Positions 1 through 12,990 of a stretch of 64,000 nucleotides of DNA are shown one piece after another. Position 1 is the stretch's first letter, and each line of letters opens with the position of its first letter. A program made the position numbers and the translations under genes. The stretch is from Pelecanus crispus. Lineage: Eukaryota; Chordata; Aves; Pelecaniformes; Pelecanidae. The notes below the pieces were generated by a model. The model was given only the letters and a program-made list of their open reading frames with translations. It was not told where the DNA came from and did no database searches. The stretch spans positions 40,524,221 through 40,588,220 of the forward strand of contig NC_134643.1 of the NCBI RefSeq assembly GCF_030463565.1. Direction: 5' to 3'.

Positions 1-3000
1 TTAGAATCTGAAATTGTGCCATTTGGGTCAACCACATGCAATGTCAGTATTCGTGATAGGTCACCTACATCAACAATGTATTTGTCCTCTATTAAATATC
101 ATATTATGTACATTTAAGTACCACAGTTCCTTTTTTTTTTTTTTTAATTTCCTGTTCTATAATTATGGTGACATGACCATCAGAAGTCAGGGGCAGTGTG
201 GTAGGTCAGGAGGTTGGTCACTACAAGCTCTGTCCCATTAGTTGACCATAAGTGGTTTGTATGAGCTCACTGGGAAGTGTACATCCAAAGGCTCAAAAAG
301 GATCCCACTCTCACTGTTCTGCATCTAGGTACTTATATTTAGCTAACATTGCTTTAACTACAGGAGAGGAACATTTCAAAGGGTAGTATTTAAAAATGGC
401 TTAGTCGCTTCATGTTTTTTTGACCTATTGATTATGCTTTATGTATAACCTACAAACGTGCAGAAGGACAAAACTCAGGATTCAAAAGTAGGTGACAGTG
501 AGATCCTTCACCACATTTCAGTCCCTTTATGCCAAATACCCTACTGACAGCACAACAAAAGAGGCCCACAAAATTGGCAGCACCAAATATTCCTTTGGTT
601 AAAGCACTGCTAAAGACAGTAGTAAAACCTGGACGCTTGTACCCATACTGCCATAGGGGAATGCTAGGAAGGGGACCAGGGGCAAGGCTGGCTCTTGGTT
701 GTGTTTTGGTTATTGGGTTTAAGCTGCAGTACCTTTGAAAACTCCTGGGAGCTACCCAGTACACACCACTGATGGTGTACAATCAGGAGAGTGCCCCCAG
801 GCCTATGTAATTTATATTGTATCTCCTGGAGATGCGGCACAGAATTTTACCTGCACATTTGGAAACCACTGCTATACAATATTGACAAACAGACATATTT
901 CTTACAAAGGATGCGAAAGAAAATGTTCCAGCTGGTATCAACACGGGACTGGGAATCAGGACAGCTAGGCTATGTCCTGGCTCTGTCTTTAAAACGGCTG
1001 TTTAATTGTATAATTCTCTTAACGTACATGCACATTGTCATGTCCATCTTTTAAATAATAATGCTCATCTGCTGAGAAGCTTATATAATTTCTAAGAAAG
1101 ACATTTAGATACTTGGCTAACAGGAGCTATGAGCATGGATTGCATTATTACAGGCCCATGTGGTCTGAGGCTATCTTCACTGAAATATTAAGCAATAATC
1201 TGATTGATTATTCTTACGACTTCTTGAACTGAGCCATTACCCAGAGTTAGATGTCTTCTTTGATGATTTGACAAGAAGCCTTGAATTGGGTCCCAGGTCT
1301 CTCTACTTCCAAAGTCCTTAAAAAGACCCATTTTCATGCCTAGAGGTTTACCAAACAAGTCACCATTTTGCTGCCCATGGGTCAAAGAACAGATCTCCAT
1401 GCTACGCTCTTCTCAGGGCTTGTTCAAGCCTTGCCTTGCTTTTTTTAAATCTCCATCTCTGTTGCTTTGTTGCTGGGCTGCGAGAGAGTTAGCATTACTT
1501 CCATGTAAAACATATTTCTCTTCCAAAAGTGTTATCTAGTAGGTGCACACCAGCTTTATATGGGCCTTTCTTGTAGGTGATGATCTCCTGACTTCTTTTT
1601 TTCATTTGTAGAAACTCCTATTTAAGTTCTCCAGCTTCAGTGAGGTGCAGCCTTACACACAACCTTTGTTTAACAGAGTGAAAGGCCCTTTTTTCCCCCT
1701 GCAGTATTCCCACTGACTTCAATAATCTCACTGCAAACTGAGATGAAAACTTACCCTGAATTTGGGAGTGCCTTGACTGAGCTGGTAGCAGAGCCACCAT
1801 TTTTCAAATAAATATTTACATTTGTGGTTGATTCTATGGGAAACAATTAAATGGGTTCTTTTCCCAACTAAACCTGAATGATTCATATTTGGGGCTAAAG
1901 AGTTCATTGTGCAATTTTTATTTGCCTTGCTATATTTTTATTGCTGAATTTGTTATGTTGAAGAATCATGTGTGTCAGAAGTACTCAGCAAGCAACTTAA
2001 TTAGTCATGAGTATACATTTCTGAATGTCACATGGATCGTCCGGAAGAAAGTGCAGACAGCATCAGAAGAAAGCCGGCAGCATCAGAAAATGTTCCTCTT
2101 AATAACTGGGAACTTTCAGGACAGATAAAGGTTTTTTGTACTTAAAAATAACCTCCTAGATAATCGTTCTGCCCATATGTTGAAGGGCTGCTGCTTTGTC
2201 ATTTCCTTATGTTTGTTTAGTTTATATGTTAGTATACGTTAGTATATGTTAGTATATGTTTATATGTTAGTATATGCAGTGTGTACATAGATTATGGATT
2301 GTTTTCCTGCCTTCAAAACTCTGAAGTTTCACCTAGAATTCAAAAGGGAATGTAAAAGTTACTTTAAATGGGAAAGAGATACTACTGATATTGAACAGTA
2401 TGGGCTTTCATGCTTCTGTCTCCAAGTGAATGCAAAAATCATTAGACAAGCCACTCTTGATGCTGTGAGTTTCTCGATGCTCAGAGTGATCCACGAAAGC
2501 AGAAAAGTAAACTGCATAATCCATTTATATAAAGTTAGCTACCAGAAAGTGCAGTTCAGGGAACACAGACACACATACACAATCTAGACACCTCACCCAC
2601 AGTCCTCATGCCAAAATCCTACTGAGGCAGCGGGAAACTCCTGTTCAGGGAAACCTAGCAGCTGTGGGCCTTATCTTTGTACCTTCAGTCCATCAACCCT
2701 ATTTTCCCAGTTGCAGATGCTTTTGCCTCCCTGAAATTTTTGTATTGAACTATTAATATTTGTTGATACATATCCTATTTGTATTTGCATTTATTTTATA
2801 AAATTCCCTACTCTTGGTACAAGAAATATAGTTTTAAATTGATATTCCATTGACCGCCTAAGCAATCAGGGCTTTAATTCTACTTTCAGTGAAGTTTCAG
2901 TTTTCAACAGACAGAAGAACAGATCTGCATTCATGACTGCCTTTTATAATTAAACCAAAAGGACAGGAGCTGCCATTAATGTAATGCAGTTTTCCAAATC

Positions 3001-6000
3001 AATATTGTGGCTTCTTCCTCCCTGATCTGCTGAAATACAATTTCAGTAAACGCAGAGCACATCGCCACTTGGGCGGGGAGGAAGGCGCAGAGTAGCTAAT
3101 GTTCCCTCACTGTCTGAAAAAGTAACATCTAAGTTGGTGGACCTTAAAGAAGAGAGGCCAAGGGGAGCTGGTAGGGCTAAGCAGTTTTATAAAGCAAAGG
3201 ACATCAGCGTAAGCCACTGTTGTGCCTGTGATGGTTCCCTGCAGGGGGAAAGTATTATCAACCTCCTCCTTGCTTCCTCATTAGTTATTTTTGGCTCCAG
3301 ACGAGTCCTTCATTCCTCTTTACCAAGAATGCTAGACTTCCGTCACCATCATAAGAACAGCAGCAGCAAAACAATGTGCATGACTGGGTGTGCTCCAAAG
3401 AAAGAACCTCAAGGATAGAAATTGTTGTGACATTTTAACAGAATAAAGAGGGTTTCTAATTTAGCAGCTGTATTTATGTCATAAAATCTTATACTGGCAA
3501 AGGTATAACATACTTTGTAAATACGTTTTCCAAGCTTTCCCAAAGTCAGCTCATGTTACACGTATTTCATCTTGTCATTAGGGTATCTTGCAAAGTTCAA
3601 GAAGTAATATGAATGTTTCTGAAACAGTGAGGCCTGACATTGCAAAGTACAGAGTGTTAGAGGAACCTGCAGGGGACTATATTCCATCAGAGGACCAAAT
3701 TCTATCAAGCACTGCAAAACTGCACCAACTTCACCCCTTTCTTGTTTATTTTTAAAAAACAGAGAGAAAACGCTGATAAAACAAAAAAAAAAATCAATTA
3801 AATACTTCGATTAAAATTAGTTTTTCAGAAAATATTTTGGATGATCAGGGCATTTTTTTCCACAAGAATGAAACATCTAAACTCTCTGTGGAACTCACAT
3901 CACACACCTGCACTTTTGGACATTCTCAGCATCTTCTAGGTCCAGAAGCCTTACCCGTGTCTGGGGTTCTTCTGAACAAACATACATGTCTACATTGTGG
4001 ATGCTTTCATCTGAATTAGTCATCTAAGCTTTCTGCATAGCCAATCCCAGTGGGAGAAACAGACCCTTCTAAAAAAGTGGTTAATCTTATCCCAAACTAG
4101 ACATCTAAAATAGACCTAATAAATCAAGCCCATTTAAAGTGCCTTTCTGTCTGTTGAATGTAAAGATAGCCCAAGGTGCCTAGCTCACATGTAGATGTTT
4201 GAGTTGTAGATGACTCAAGTTAGGTGAGAAGAATTCTGCCCCATATGTCTTCTTGATTTTTCAGGCTGTCTTGGAAGCAGAGTCTGGAGTAGGCAGTGAA
4301 AATACTGAGACATTTTTGTTCCATAAACCAGAAAGTTTGGTGTTCCCCAGGCAGGTCTACTCACCATATGTCTTTACATTTGTTCTGTATCACAAAATTG
4401 ACTTCTTGTTGCTTGGTTAAATACAACATTTTTAAGAAGGTAACATATGGTGGTATCACGCCACTTTTCAGAACTGGGATGCTATGGAGAGCAATGGGGA
4501 ATTCTGTTTAAAAATTTGTGTTAAGAGCTATCCTCAAAAAATCTCTGCTAAATGGGGAAAAGGAGAAGGGTTTTTTTTACCAAAAGTACCTCTTCTTAAA
4601 ATATTAAGTCACTTAACATACTATGAGTTAGTTGTATCAGAAAATGCTTATGGTAGTTGTTGAGTATTGCACGGAGGATTTGGTTCTGTGCATCCAAATG
4701 CATGAAAAATCTTTACACATAGACAGATGTTTAAGATGCAAACGCGTTAGAGCTGAACCTGTCAGATCTAAAAAAATCTTCTTTGCTTGCTGTTTTCTCC
4801 ATCTTTCAAGTAACATTCATTTCATTATTATTTTTATGTTCCAGGGTAAGGAGTAAATAATGTAATGGCAACCAGCTGTCTCACTGGCACCAATCTCCCT
4901 GCCCCCTGAGGCTTCGATACAGTCAGTAGGTGTCCCACGCTGTGAGAGCCAGCAGAAGAGAGATCAGAGGCAGGAGAGAGTATCAGGAGGAAAAATGTCT
5001 CTCTGGTTCAGATTCGGCATACTTTGAGCCAAATTCTTGCCCTCAGGGTACAGAAGGTGGGTCTCCAGAGCTATGGTGCGGCCCAAGGGCAATCCATGTG
5101 TAGGGCAATGGCAATAATGGGGACCGCATCTGCACAGCTCCAGAAGGATGAGGCTATTTTACAGAAGCTTTTGGAGTGTCACTGTTTCCCTCTGGACTAG
5201 GTCACACAGGTCGCACTGAACTGCATCCAGGGGTAATGTGGTAGGAAATATCAACAAAGCTGCTTGCTCCCATGCTGTAATACTCCCTACATCCTAATAC
5301 TTCAGATAACTAGTGTCATCTTCAGAGCCTTCCACCCACTGCCTTAACCTCCCTACATCTGAGCTGAGGAAGTCTCAGCCACAGGATTCTCTCTCTGCAC
5401 TGATTACACCAGACCTTGGGTTCAGAGTACCCAGTCTTGTTTCACATGAATTCCCAAAGCTCTGCTGGCACGCCGGCGTTGCCGCTGAATCACCGATGTG
5501 TCTTAGTCAGCCTGCTTAAAATGGCACAGCTCTGAATTGTCTGGTTGCCTCCTCCAAACTGCATCTGACCTTCTGCCAATCCCGCTTGCTTGTTTCTAGC
5601 TACTGGCCTCATCTCTGAATTTGCACCCCAACACTCCTTGCAACATCTGTGCTCCAAAGGCCATGTGACCGTCTGCGCCCCCTTCCTCTGATGAGGTACC
5701 AGGGCCTTCCTCCATTTGCGCTGTCAGACCATAAACCCTTCAGGGCAAGGGCTTATTACATGTTAGGCGCTGACCTCTTCCTGTACCGCATCATGTACAT
5801 TTACAGCACTATCAATTATTTAAAATAGCTCTGCCTTCAGTTCAGCCACATGCTGAGTTAAGCTCCATAGCCTTTGGGTAGTTCGCAGCAATTTTATTTT
5901 TCTTCCTCAACGTTTCACAAATTGCTTGCTGCTCCGTAGCACTTGTTACTATTTGCTAAGGGAGATGATATGGTGTATTATCACTTGAGAGAAGTGTTTT

Positions 6001-9000
6001 TGTGGAGATAGCGTTAGCTTTCTTCCCAAAAATTCAGCTATGCCTGCATAGGAATGGAAGCCCAGACCCTACCCCAGAGGGGCCTTGACTTCATTAGCAC
6101 TTTCATTTAGCTCAGACAAGTAATTATTAATATCAACATCCAATTCTAGCAAATCTAGCTGGATGTGCCACAAGGTGACAAGATGTAATAAACATAAAAC
6201 AATATAGACTTAAAAGAAGGGAAAATGTTCCTTTCAGTTAACAAGGGACAGACAAGACAGCAATAGCAACAAATGGTGGTGCACATACGTGGTTTCATTT
6301 TTTTTTGACTTAATCTTGTTCCCGTACACTCAGTTAATTTTTTAATGCTTTTTCCCTTGAAGTGTTGGGGACAATTTTAATTATTTACTCAGGTTAATGA
6401 AGAAATTAAGCTCTGTCTCCTGACATATAAATACCAGGATGTTAGATGACACAAATGCTATTTTTATTTAGCTCAGGAATATCTGGAGACAAATGCACAG
6501 GACATGGGGCAGTGCTCTGGTAGGCGGCTGAAATCAGCTTCATAGGCTCTCACACCTCCAGGTCTGCTTACAGCCTCAGGAACCTCACCTCTCCCAGCAG
6601 CCCTTCAGCTCGATGACTGAAGCCTGTTGGGGCACATCCCTCCTGCTTTTCCCCTGCCTTCTTACCTCCTCCTGCGTAGGGCCGCCCATGCCCCCACCTT
6701 CCAGGTGATGCCTCCCCTCTCCAAGGTCTGCCAGGGGCCAGAGCTGCCCTCCCCATCTTCCCTCCTGTGTGTGCTCAGGGCTACACCAGGAACAACAGGG
6801 TCAGGGCACCCAACGACAGAGCAAAAGCCAGACAGGATGAGAGACCTTTCTTGCACTGTGCAGTCTGCGTGTGTGTACACATGTGGTAATGTCCAGGAAG
6901 AGGAATCTGGGAGCAAGACTTTTGTCAGGAGACCATGATATCAAATGACTCATGGTATAGCCAAAAACATTACTGTTCCCATTTTTCTCTCTTCACTCAG
7001 GCCTGGACCTCTAAATAATAATTACCTTTTTTTAGCCACTGTGCCAAGATCATTAGACTGTAAAACTGTTGAGGATCATCGCAGAAGACACAACCTCACT
7101 CTCTTTTCAGATAAGCCCCCAAATCAAGATGTAGGGTGACTTGCTTAGGCTACTCAGACAGCACACTTGGTTAATATAATACAAGGCAATCCACCTTTTA
7201 ATGGGAAAGCTCAAGGGAAAAGAAACTATCACCTGAACCATTTCCTATGGCCTGTAAGTCTGTGCCTAACTTCCAGCAGTCTCATAGCCATCACAGGGCT
7301 GGGTCTATTGGGTAGCTGGCTTTGGAGACAGCCCAAGGAGGTCTGCAAAGACCTTTTCTACAGGAATGTCTGCGCTGAACATGATCAGCTATAGCTCAGT
7401 CCCAACTCCCAAACCCACTAGACTCAAGGACAGGCAGAAGAAGCATAGTTCTTAAATTTTGCTTACATGTCAAAACCTCTGTGTTTGGCAAATTCACACC
7501 AGGAATTACAGAGAAGAGTCTCTCTCCCTCTTTCAGCCTTTCTCTAGGATGTAGCAAAGCTGAGGTCGCTCAGGGCAGGGCTCTCTGGGGCATGGGTGAA
7601 TAACATCGTCCGTGACGCTGCCTGGCTGCATCCTCAGAGGAGTACAGAGGAAAGAGGAAGAGCCTGAGAAATTAAGAGGGCTAAGCCAGCTACTTGAATG
7701 GTGCTCCTCAAGTCTTCTCTGTTTCTTTAGGCCTTTGGCCAGCAGGGCCCCTTTATGCTGTATGTGAAAGGGTGTCATCATTAGAAGTGTTTTCAAGCAC
7801 CTGACCAAGAAAAACATCCTTCTTGCTGCAATTGAAGTTTATTTCTTCTTGTCTAACTGGCGTACTTTACACTCACCTTCTTAAAAGAATATCTTTTTTT
7901 TTCTCTCCCATATCTCCAATATCTCAAGGTTATTTTTAAATTCTCATCCTCTCCCCCAGTGTACTAACAGTCTGTCCTCAAATGGTGTTTTCTGAAAATT
8001 TACTAAGCTGTTTCATCATCCAAGATGTTAACAAATGCCCTGCATAGTAACAGACCCAGAGAGGCCCCTGTCCAAACCTACTGCATACCTCTGTACAGTC
8101 TGTTGGTGAGCTGTCCATTTTCCAGACATGGTTGCACAATGATTCAAGTAAAGACTCATCACAAACCTTCAGGGTCACTCCCCCTTCCTTAAAAACTCCT
8201 CACACTTTTGCTGCTTTCCACATTTCCTCCCATCCATCACCTCCCTGCCAGAGTCATCACAACAGGAGGATAGTTATTGCCGCTGCCGGTCTGAGGAGCA
8301 GCTACCAGACGGTGGACCCACACAAGGAAGACCCTACGGCACTGGGTGGGGGAACTCAGGCAAGTTCTCAGTCCACAAAATTGTCAAGGGAAGAACATGG
8401 AAGTCCTGGAGAAGGAATGTAGAATGGAGTAAGCTTTTACACTTTCACCTCAGGAAGCTGACTCTGGGACCCTATGGTGAAACACCCAAAAGAAGAACTT
8501 AAGCAAAACCAGAGCAGAGGCTGCAAATGCTGAATGAGGAGAAAATAATGCTGCAATTTTTTCTTGTCCACAAAGCATATTAAAAAGCCACAGAAGCACA
8601 GCAGAAATAAGGCCTCTGAAGGCAACACTATAAAACTGTACCCTTTGTTTGACCCATGGCTTAGAGTTTAGGCAGCCTGGGGCTAGAAGTGCATGGCGTT
8701 CTTGTCCAAGTTTTAAGTAATCATCATGGTGCATTTGCCATTTTTCCTATGGCTGACCAAAAAGATCCAGTTGAAACTGCCCACATCTTTTTAAATTTGC
8801 TTTTAATTCTTCACTCAGTGAAGCCAAGGTTTTACCCATAGTCCCTTAGCTCAAAAAAGGGAAGCCAAAGAGGAAGAGCAAAGAAGTATAAGCTTCTGAT
8901 TTATGTAGATGGCTGGTCCTCTATGTATTCCCTAAATCTCTTTTACTTGCCTATTATGCATAGACTGGTTTCTTACTGGCCTGCTAAAAGACATACGTTT

Positions 9001-12000
9001 CAAAGAGGAATTTGAGCAAAGGGAACAGTGGCCTTAGTGACTCCTTAAGGCAATAGCTGCAATAATCTTCTCAGAAAAGAAAATATACATACATATAACT
9101 TGATTAATATTCTGCAGCATAATGTATTGCTTTTAGAATGACTTCTTACATGAATAGCTGAGCATCCTTTAACATTCAAAGTGGTTTTGTGCTAAAAGCA
9201 GTGTGCAAGGCAAATAGCATGACCTTGTAGAACACAATCCAGTTACGGGGCGTGCTGCTGCGAAATGCATGCACTATCAAGTCACATGAGCAAACCTGTC
9301 TCATATGGGTAAAGCTGTATGCCTAAGGCACTTGCTGGGTATAGCCCCATAGCTGCAGCCACTGTGGAAGTTGTTTTATAGCCTGTCTTTCCAACAGAAT
9401 TATTAAGCTTTTCCAAGAATAAAATACTACAAACACTGCATCTTTGCTATCAAATTTGGGGCAACAAAATAATGCTTCTCTGAGGCATAATGTAAGGATA
9501 ATCATGTGCTGGGAGTGCTTTCTACAAGCACAAAGTCATTCTTTCTCCTGATTAGGGGCCCATTCAATAAGGACTGGTTTTCGGTGACTCCAAGAACCAG
9601 ACAATTGCATCCCTCATACCAGAACATACTCTTCAGGTGTATTTCTTTTTTCCTATGTTCCTCTTCAGGCAAAATGATTTTACAACGGGTAAGCACATGC
9701 AGACTAGTGTTAAGCTAGTTAGCAAGTGTAACAAAAAGTGGTGGCACGGGCAAGCGACTACTATGTGTGCCCAGACTGCTTGTACTCCAGTCACTAGCCT
9801 ACACCGTCATATCTTTACTGCTGCTGTTACCAGCATGAAGTATATTAAAATTAACACAGGTATCTCATAGGTATGTCAAATCTGCCTTGAGCAAATATTT
9901 ATAGTCTGTGTAGACATATCCAGTTCAAAAGCCAAAAAGTGGAACAAATGTCTATAAAGACGCACTTTTCCTACTCTTTTTTCTTTTTTGCATATTAGCA
10001 AAATAAGCTTCCTTTGTGGAAGTTCTTATTATAGTCTTACTTAGAATAGACTGGCAAGCAACGGGCTGAGTCATATTGAGTTTGATCTCCCTTATATGGC
10101 AGCAAACCAGGAGTCACTCTGCTGAAGTTCATTGGTACAAAACTAGGCTAAGTGGGATCAGAATCGGGCTCACGAACTTGTGCAAGGGTGTTATAGGTGT
10201 TGCTGGTGACACATGTATTTTGGAGTTAACCCTCACCTAATTCATCACCATCACAGTGACAATGACAGTTCTCGGAACTGAACAGAAGTCCAAATCCACA
10301 TGGAACAGTATACGGCAAAATGATCTACAGCCTGGCAAACAGGTTTTGCTTTAGCATATGATGTATGAGAGTCTCTCAAACACACACTTGATACTTGCAT
10401 CCCATAATGATAATGGGACTAAAAGCGTAAGTAAGGGTTACAAGATAATCCCTGACACAATTTTACTAATGCCTTACACTCATTTTTTTCCGACCCTCTA
10501 GGCTGTCATATAACTAAGTATTAAAAACTACCAGGGGATTCCTTGTGATTTAGCTTTAAAAGCTGTTTCATGAATCTTGTGATTTGACTAGCTTAAAAGG
10601 CTGGTTGTTTCCTGACATGTAAGCAACATTATAACAACATTAAACAGCAAATCATCTCATTTTCAGACAATTCCTGAGCATTTATTATTGCTCAATTGCT
10701 GTAAGTTTTGTTAGCGAAGACTGTACCAACTACTTTCCATGGTGTCTTCATTTCCAACCATTTTTATTGCGGTCCCTGCTGTTCTCCTTCATTATTTTTA
10801 TCCTCTATGGGCCATGCACCACTTTGCTGAATCCAATGTTGTTTTCTTAAAAGCCAGTGTTCCTTGCTAAGTTGTTAATTTTTTTTCTGCTGGCTTTGAT
10901 GTCTTTCTTCAGTTTCCCAGTGCATCTTCAGAACTCCAGTTCATTTCAGGCTTTTATTTCTGTTGATGCCTGCTCTTTAATTTACTGCTACATACACTAG
11001 CAATTTACAACTGTCTGATTTCTTTAATTTGAATTTTTCACACAATAATAAGTAAGACACTAAGTCAACGTAGCGCTATCAACCTAAGGTGAAAAAAAAG
11101 GGAAAAAAGGGAACGTACCAAACAACATCTTCAGTTGCTTTATCATTCTAAGCCGTTATGCCATTTTTGGTCTTCTAATATAAAGGTAAGGACAAAGATA
11201 TGCAAATTACAAACAACAACAAAAGTAACCCTGAAGGAAAGTCCAGTGTATTTGAAAACATAATTGAGTTTAGCAATGAAGCTAATATACTCACTTTTTT
11301 TCAAAACGTATTCTAAGTTTCAAGCCAAAATGCCCAAGGCCATTTGAAACTCACTTTCAAGAATTGTTTGAAGGTGAACTGCTCTATTGGGGTAAAAACC
11401 CCAGCCCAACCATGCAGCACTTACACAGAGCCAGTGTTATACCCTTCATGGGGGTTACAGACTGGGGAGAAACCATAGGGGAGAAGGAGAAGAAAAAAGC
11501 AGAGGATGGAGGAAGGAAGAAACAAAGGCTTACAGAATTATCCTGTGGCTTCTTAGGTACCCCCCAGAATACAGTCTACATCTCACCGTTCCCCCTTTAG
11601 CTCACTACAGGGTACAAATGTATAATTTCTCTGTGCTTTGTAGTTCACCTTTAAGACCTCGCTCTCCTGAAGTTAAACGCCTTGTAGAGCTCTGACATAC
11701 AGAATCGTTCTGCTCGGATCACAAGGAACAGGCTTACATTTTATGTTGATGTAAACTATAAAGGCAGCATTTTCTGTATGTGGTTGAAACAAAGAATGGA
11801 GAATTTAGCATGCCTAAATTCAGGAGAAAACCTTAACATACTTCTAAAGGAAAAAAAAAATGTCGGACATCATTCTCCTTGTCATGTTCATAAAACCATC
11901 ATTTCTGTGTGATTCTTTTTAAGTTCAAAGCGCTGGGTTTTTTAGTAAATGAGACAAGGGGGAAATGGTGAAAACAGTTTCCCTGAGGAAAACTATTCCC

Positions 12001-12439
12001 CAGTTCTTAAAAAGTTTGAACATATCGAAACCTTAGGGAGATGAAAGCATTTTACATTACATTTGTGCTTTTCTTCTTGGGTTTTTTTTTTTTTTAATTA
12101 TTTTTACAGAACATAGTACAGCAAGAAAGCAAGGAACAGATCATTCAAACCCATAAACCAGCTCTTGCTTTGGCTATCACTAGTCTCTTCCTCTCACAGT
12201 GTTTTGAAAGGTTTCACACCATTTTCAGTGGTGTGGCATGGTACCTTTTGCTGTCCTCACATTGGGTCCTCATTCAGCTGTTTCAGGGCTTTGTAGATGT
12301 TATGTGTCTGATGTGTTGATTACGGAAGAAAATTCAGCACAAAAAAGAACCAAGAGTAGTAGTTTCAGTTATGTCCCAGATTTTTTAAAATATATTTCCA
12401 TCTGAAATACCCTGGAAATCTTTATATATAGCAATAGAC
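1..12439. other. Intergenic DNA, no gene recognised
   Basis: AT-rich single-copy-looking sequence with simple repeats only. The short frames present are of chance length and show no family motifs. A cluster of overlapping frames on both strands at 450-1054 includes a Cys-rich stretch (735-968) that I could not place. A somewhat GC-richer area at 6560-6920 has frames on both strands but no start or splice context that would support a gene. Confidence 0.7.
2224..2276 (+). repeat. Imperfect tandem repeat of TTAGTATATG
   Basis: About five units of a ten-base motif TTAGTATATG, with one C change and one inserted TTATATG, lie in AT-rich DNA. It is a simple minisatellite-like repeat. Confidence 0.85.
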
Positions 12440-12990
12440 TCACAAATAGCAGGCAGGAAGGGACCTCAGGAGGTCCTCTAGTCCATCCCATTACTCGCAG
12501 TAGGATGGACCATACCTGTGCCACTTCTCACAGATGCTTCTGCAGCTTCCTCTTAAAGATCTCTAGAACTTAGAGATCTGCTTCCTAGGACATACACTCT
12601 AGTCCTTCACTTTCCTTACCATTAAAAATCTTCACTAATACCCAAACTGCATGTTGCACTTGCATTATCCCCCTTAGCACATTTTTTCTGGTCTTATCCA
12701 ACATGAGCACAGAGGTCAGACAATTTCCTGTCCTCTCCCTGGCAGGCCTCGATGTGTCTGAAAAAACACGTTTGAAGGCTGACATCATGTCACTCCTCTC
12801 TCTTTATTTCTACACAGAAAATAAACTCAGTTCCTCCTGCCTTTCCTCAGAGTCTGTGTCCTCATGATTATTTCTTGAGCTCTGATCATTCTTGTTGCTT
12901 TTCTCATGAAACTCTGCCATTAGTCCCCCCTCTTCTGAAGTGGGATATCAAAAAATGGATTCTGTATGGATGAGAAAAAGATCCCACCCT
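12440..12990 (-). mobile_element. Ancient CR1-family LINE copy, antisense
   Basis: The + strand reads as a decayed reverse complement of a CR1-type 3' end. GGAAGGGACCTCAGGAGG then TCCTCTAGTCCATCCC (12451-12487) matches the CR1 3'UTR. Further right, blocks recalling the reverse complement of the coding end are in the expected order: TTTGAAGGCTGACATCATGTC (near 12770-12790), then TTCCTCCTGCCTTTCCTCA (near 12831), then CTGATCATTCTTGTTGC (near 12882). The octamer end is not preserved. The divergence is far greater than for the other two CR1 copies, so this is an old insertion of a subfamily that may be shared with other archosaurs. The edges are approximate. Confidence 0.8.

Noticed and set aside
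12585..12788. 67-codon frame on the - strand as a host gene
   Set aside because: It falls inside the ancient antisense CR1 copy and is too decayed and short to be a gene.
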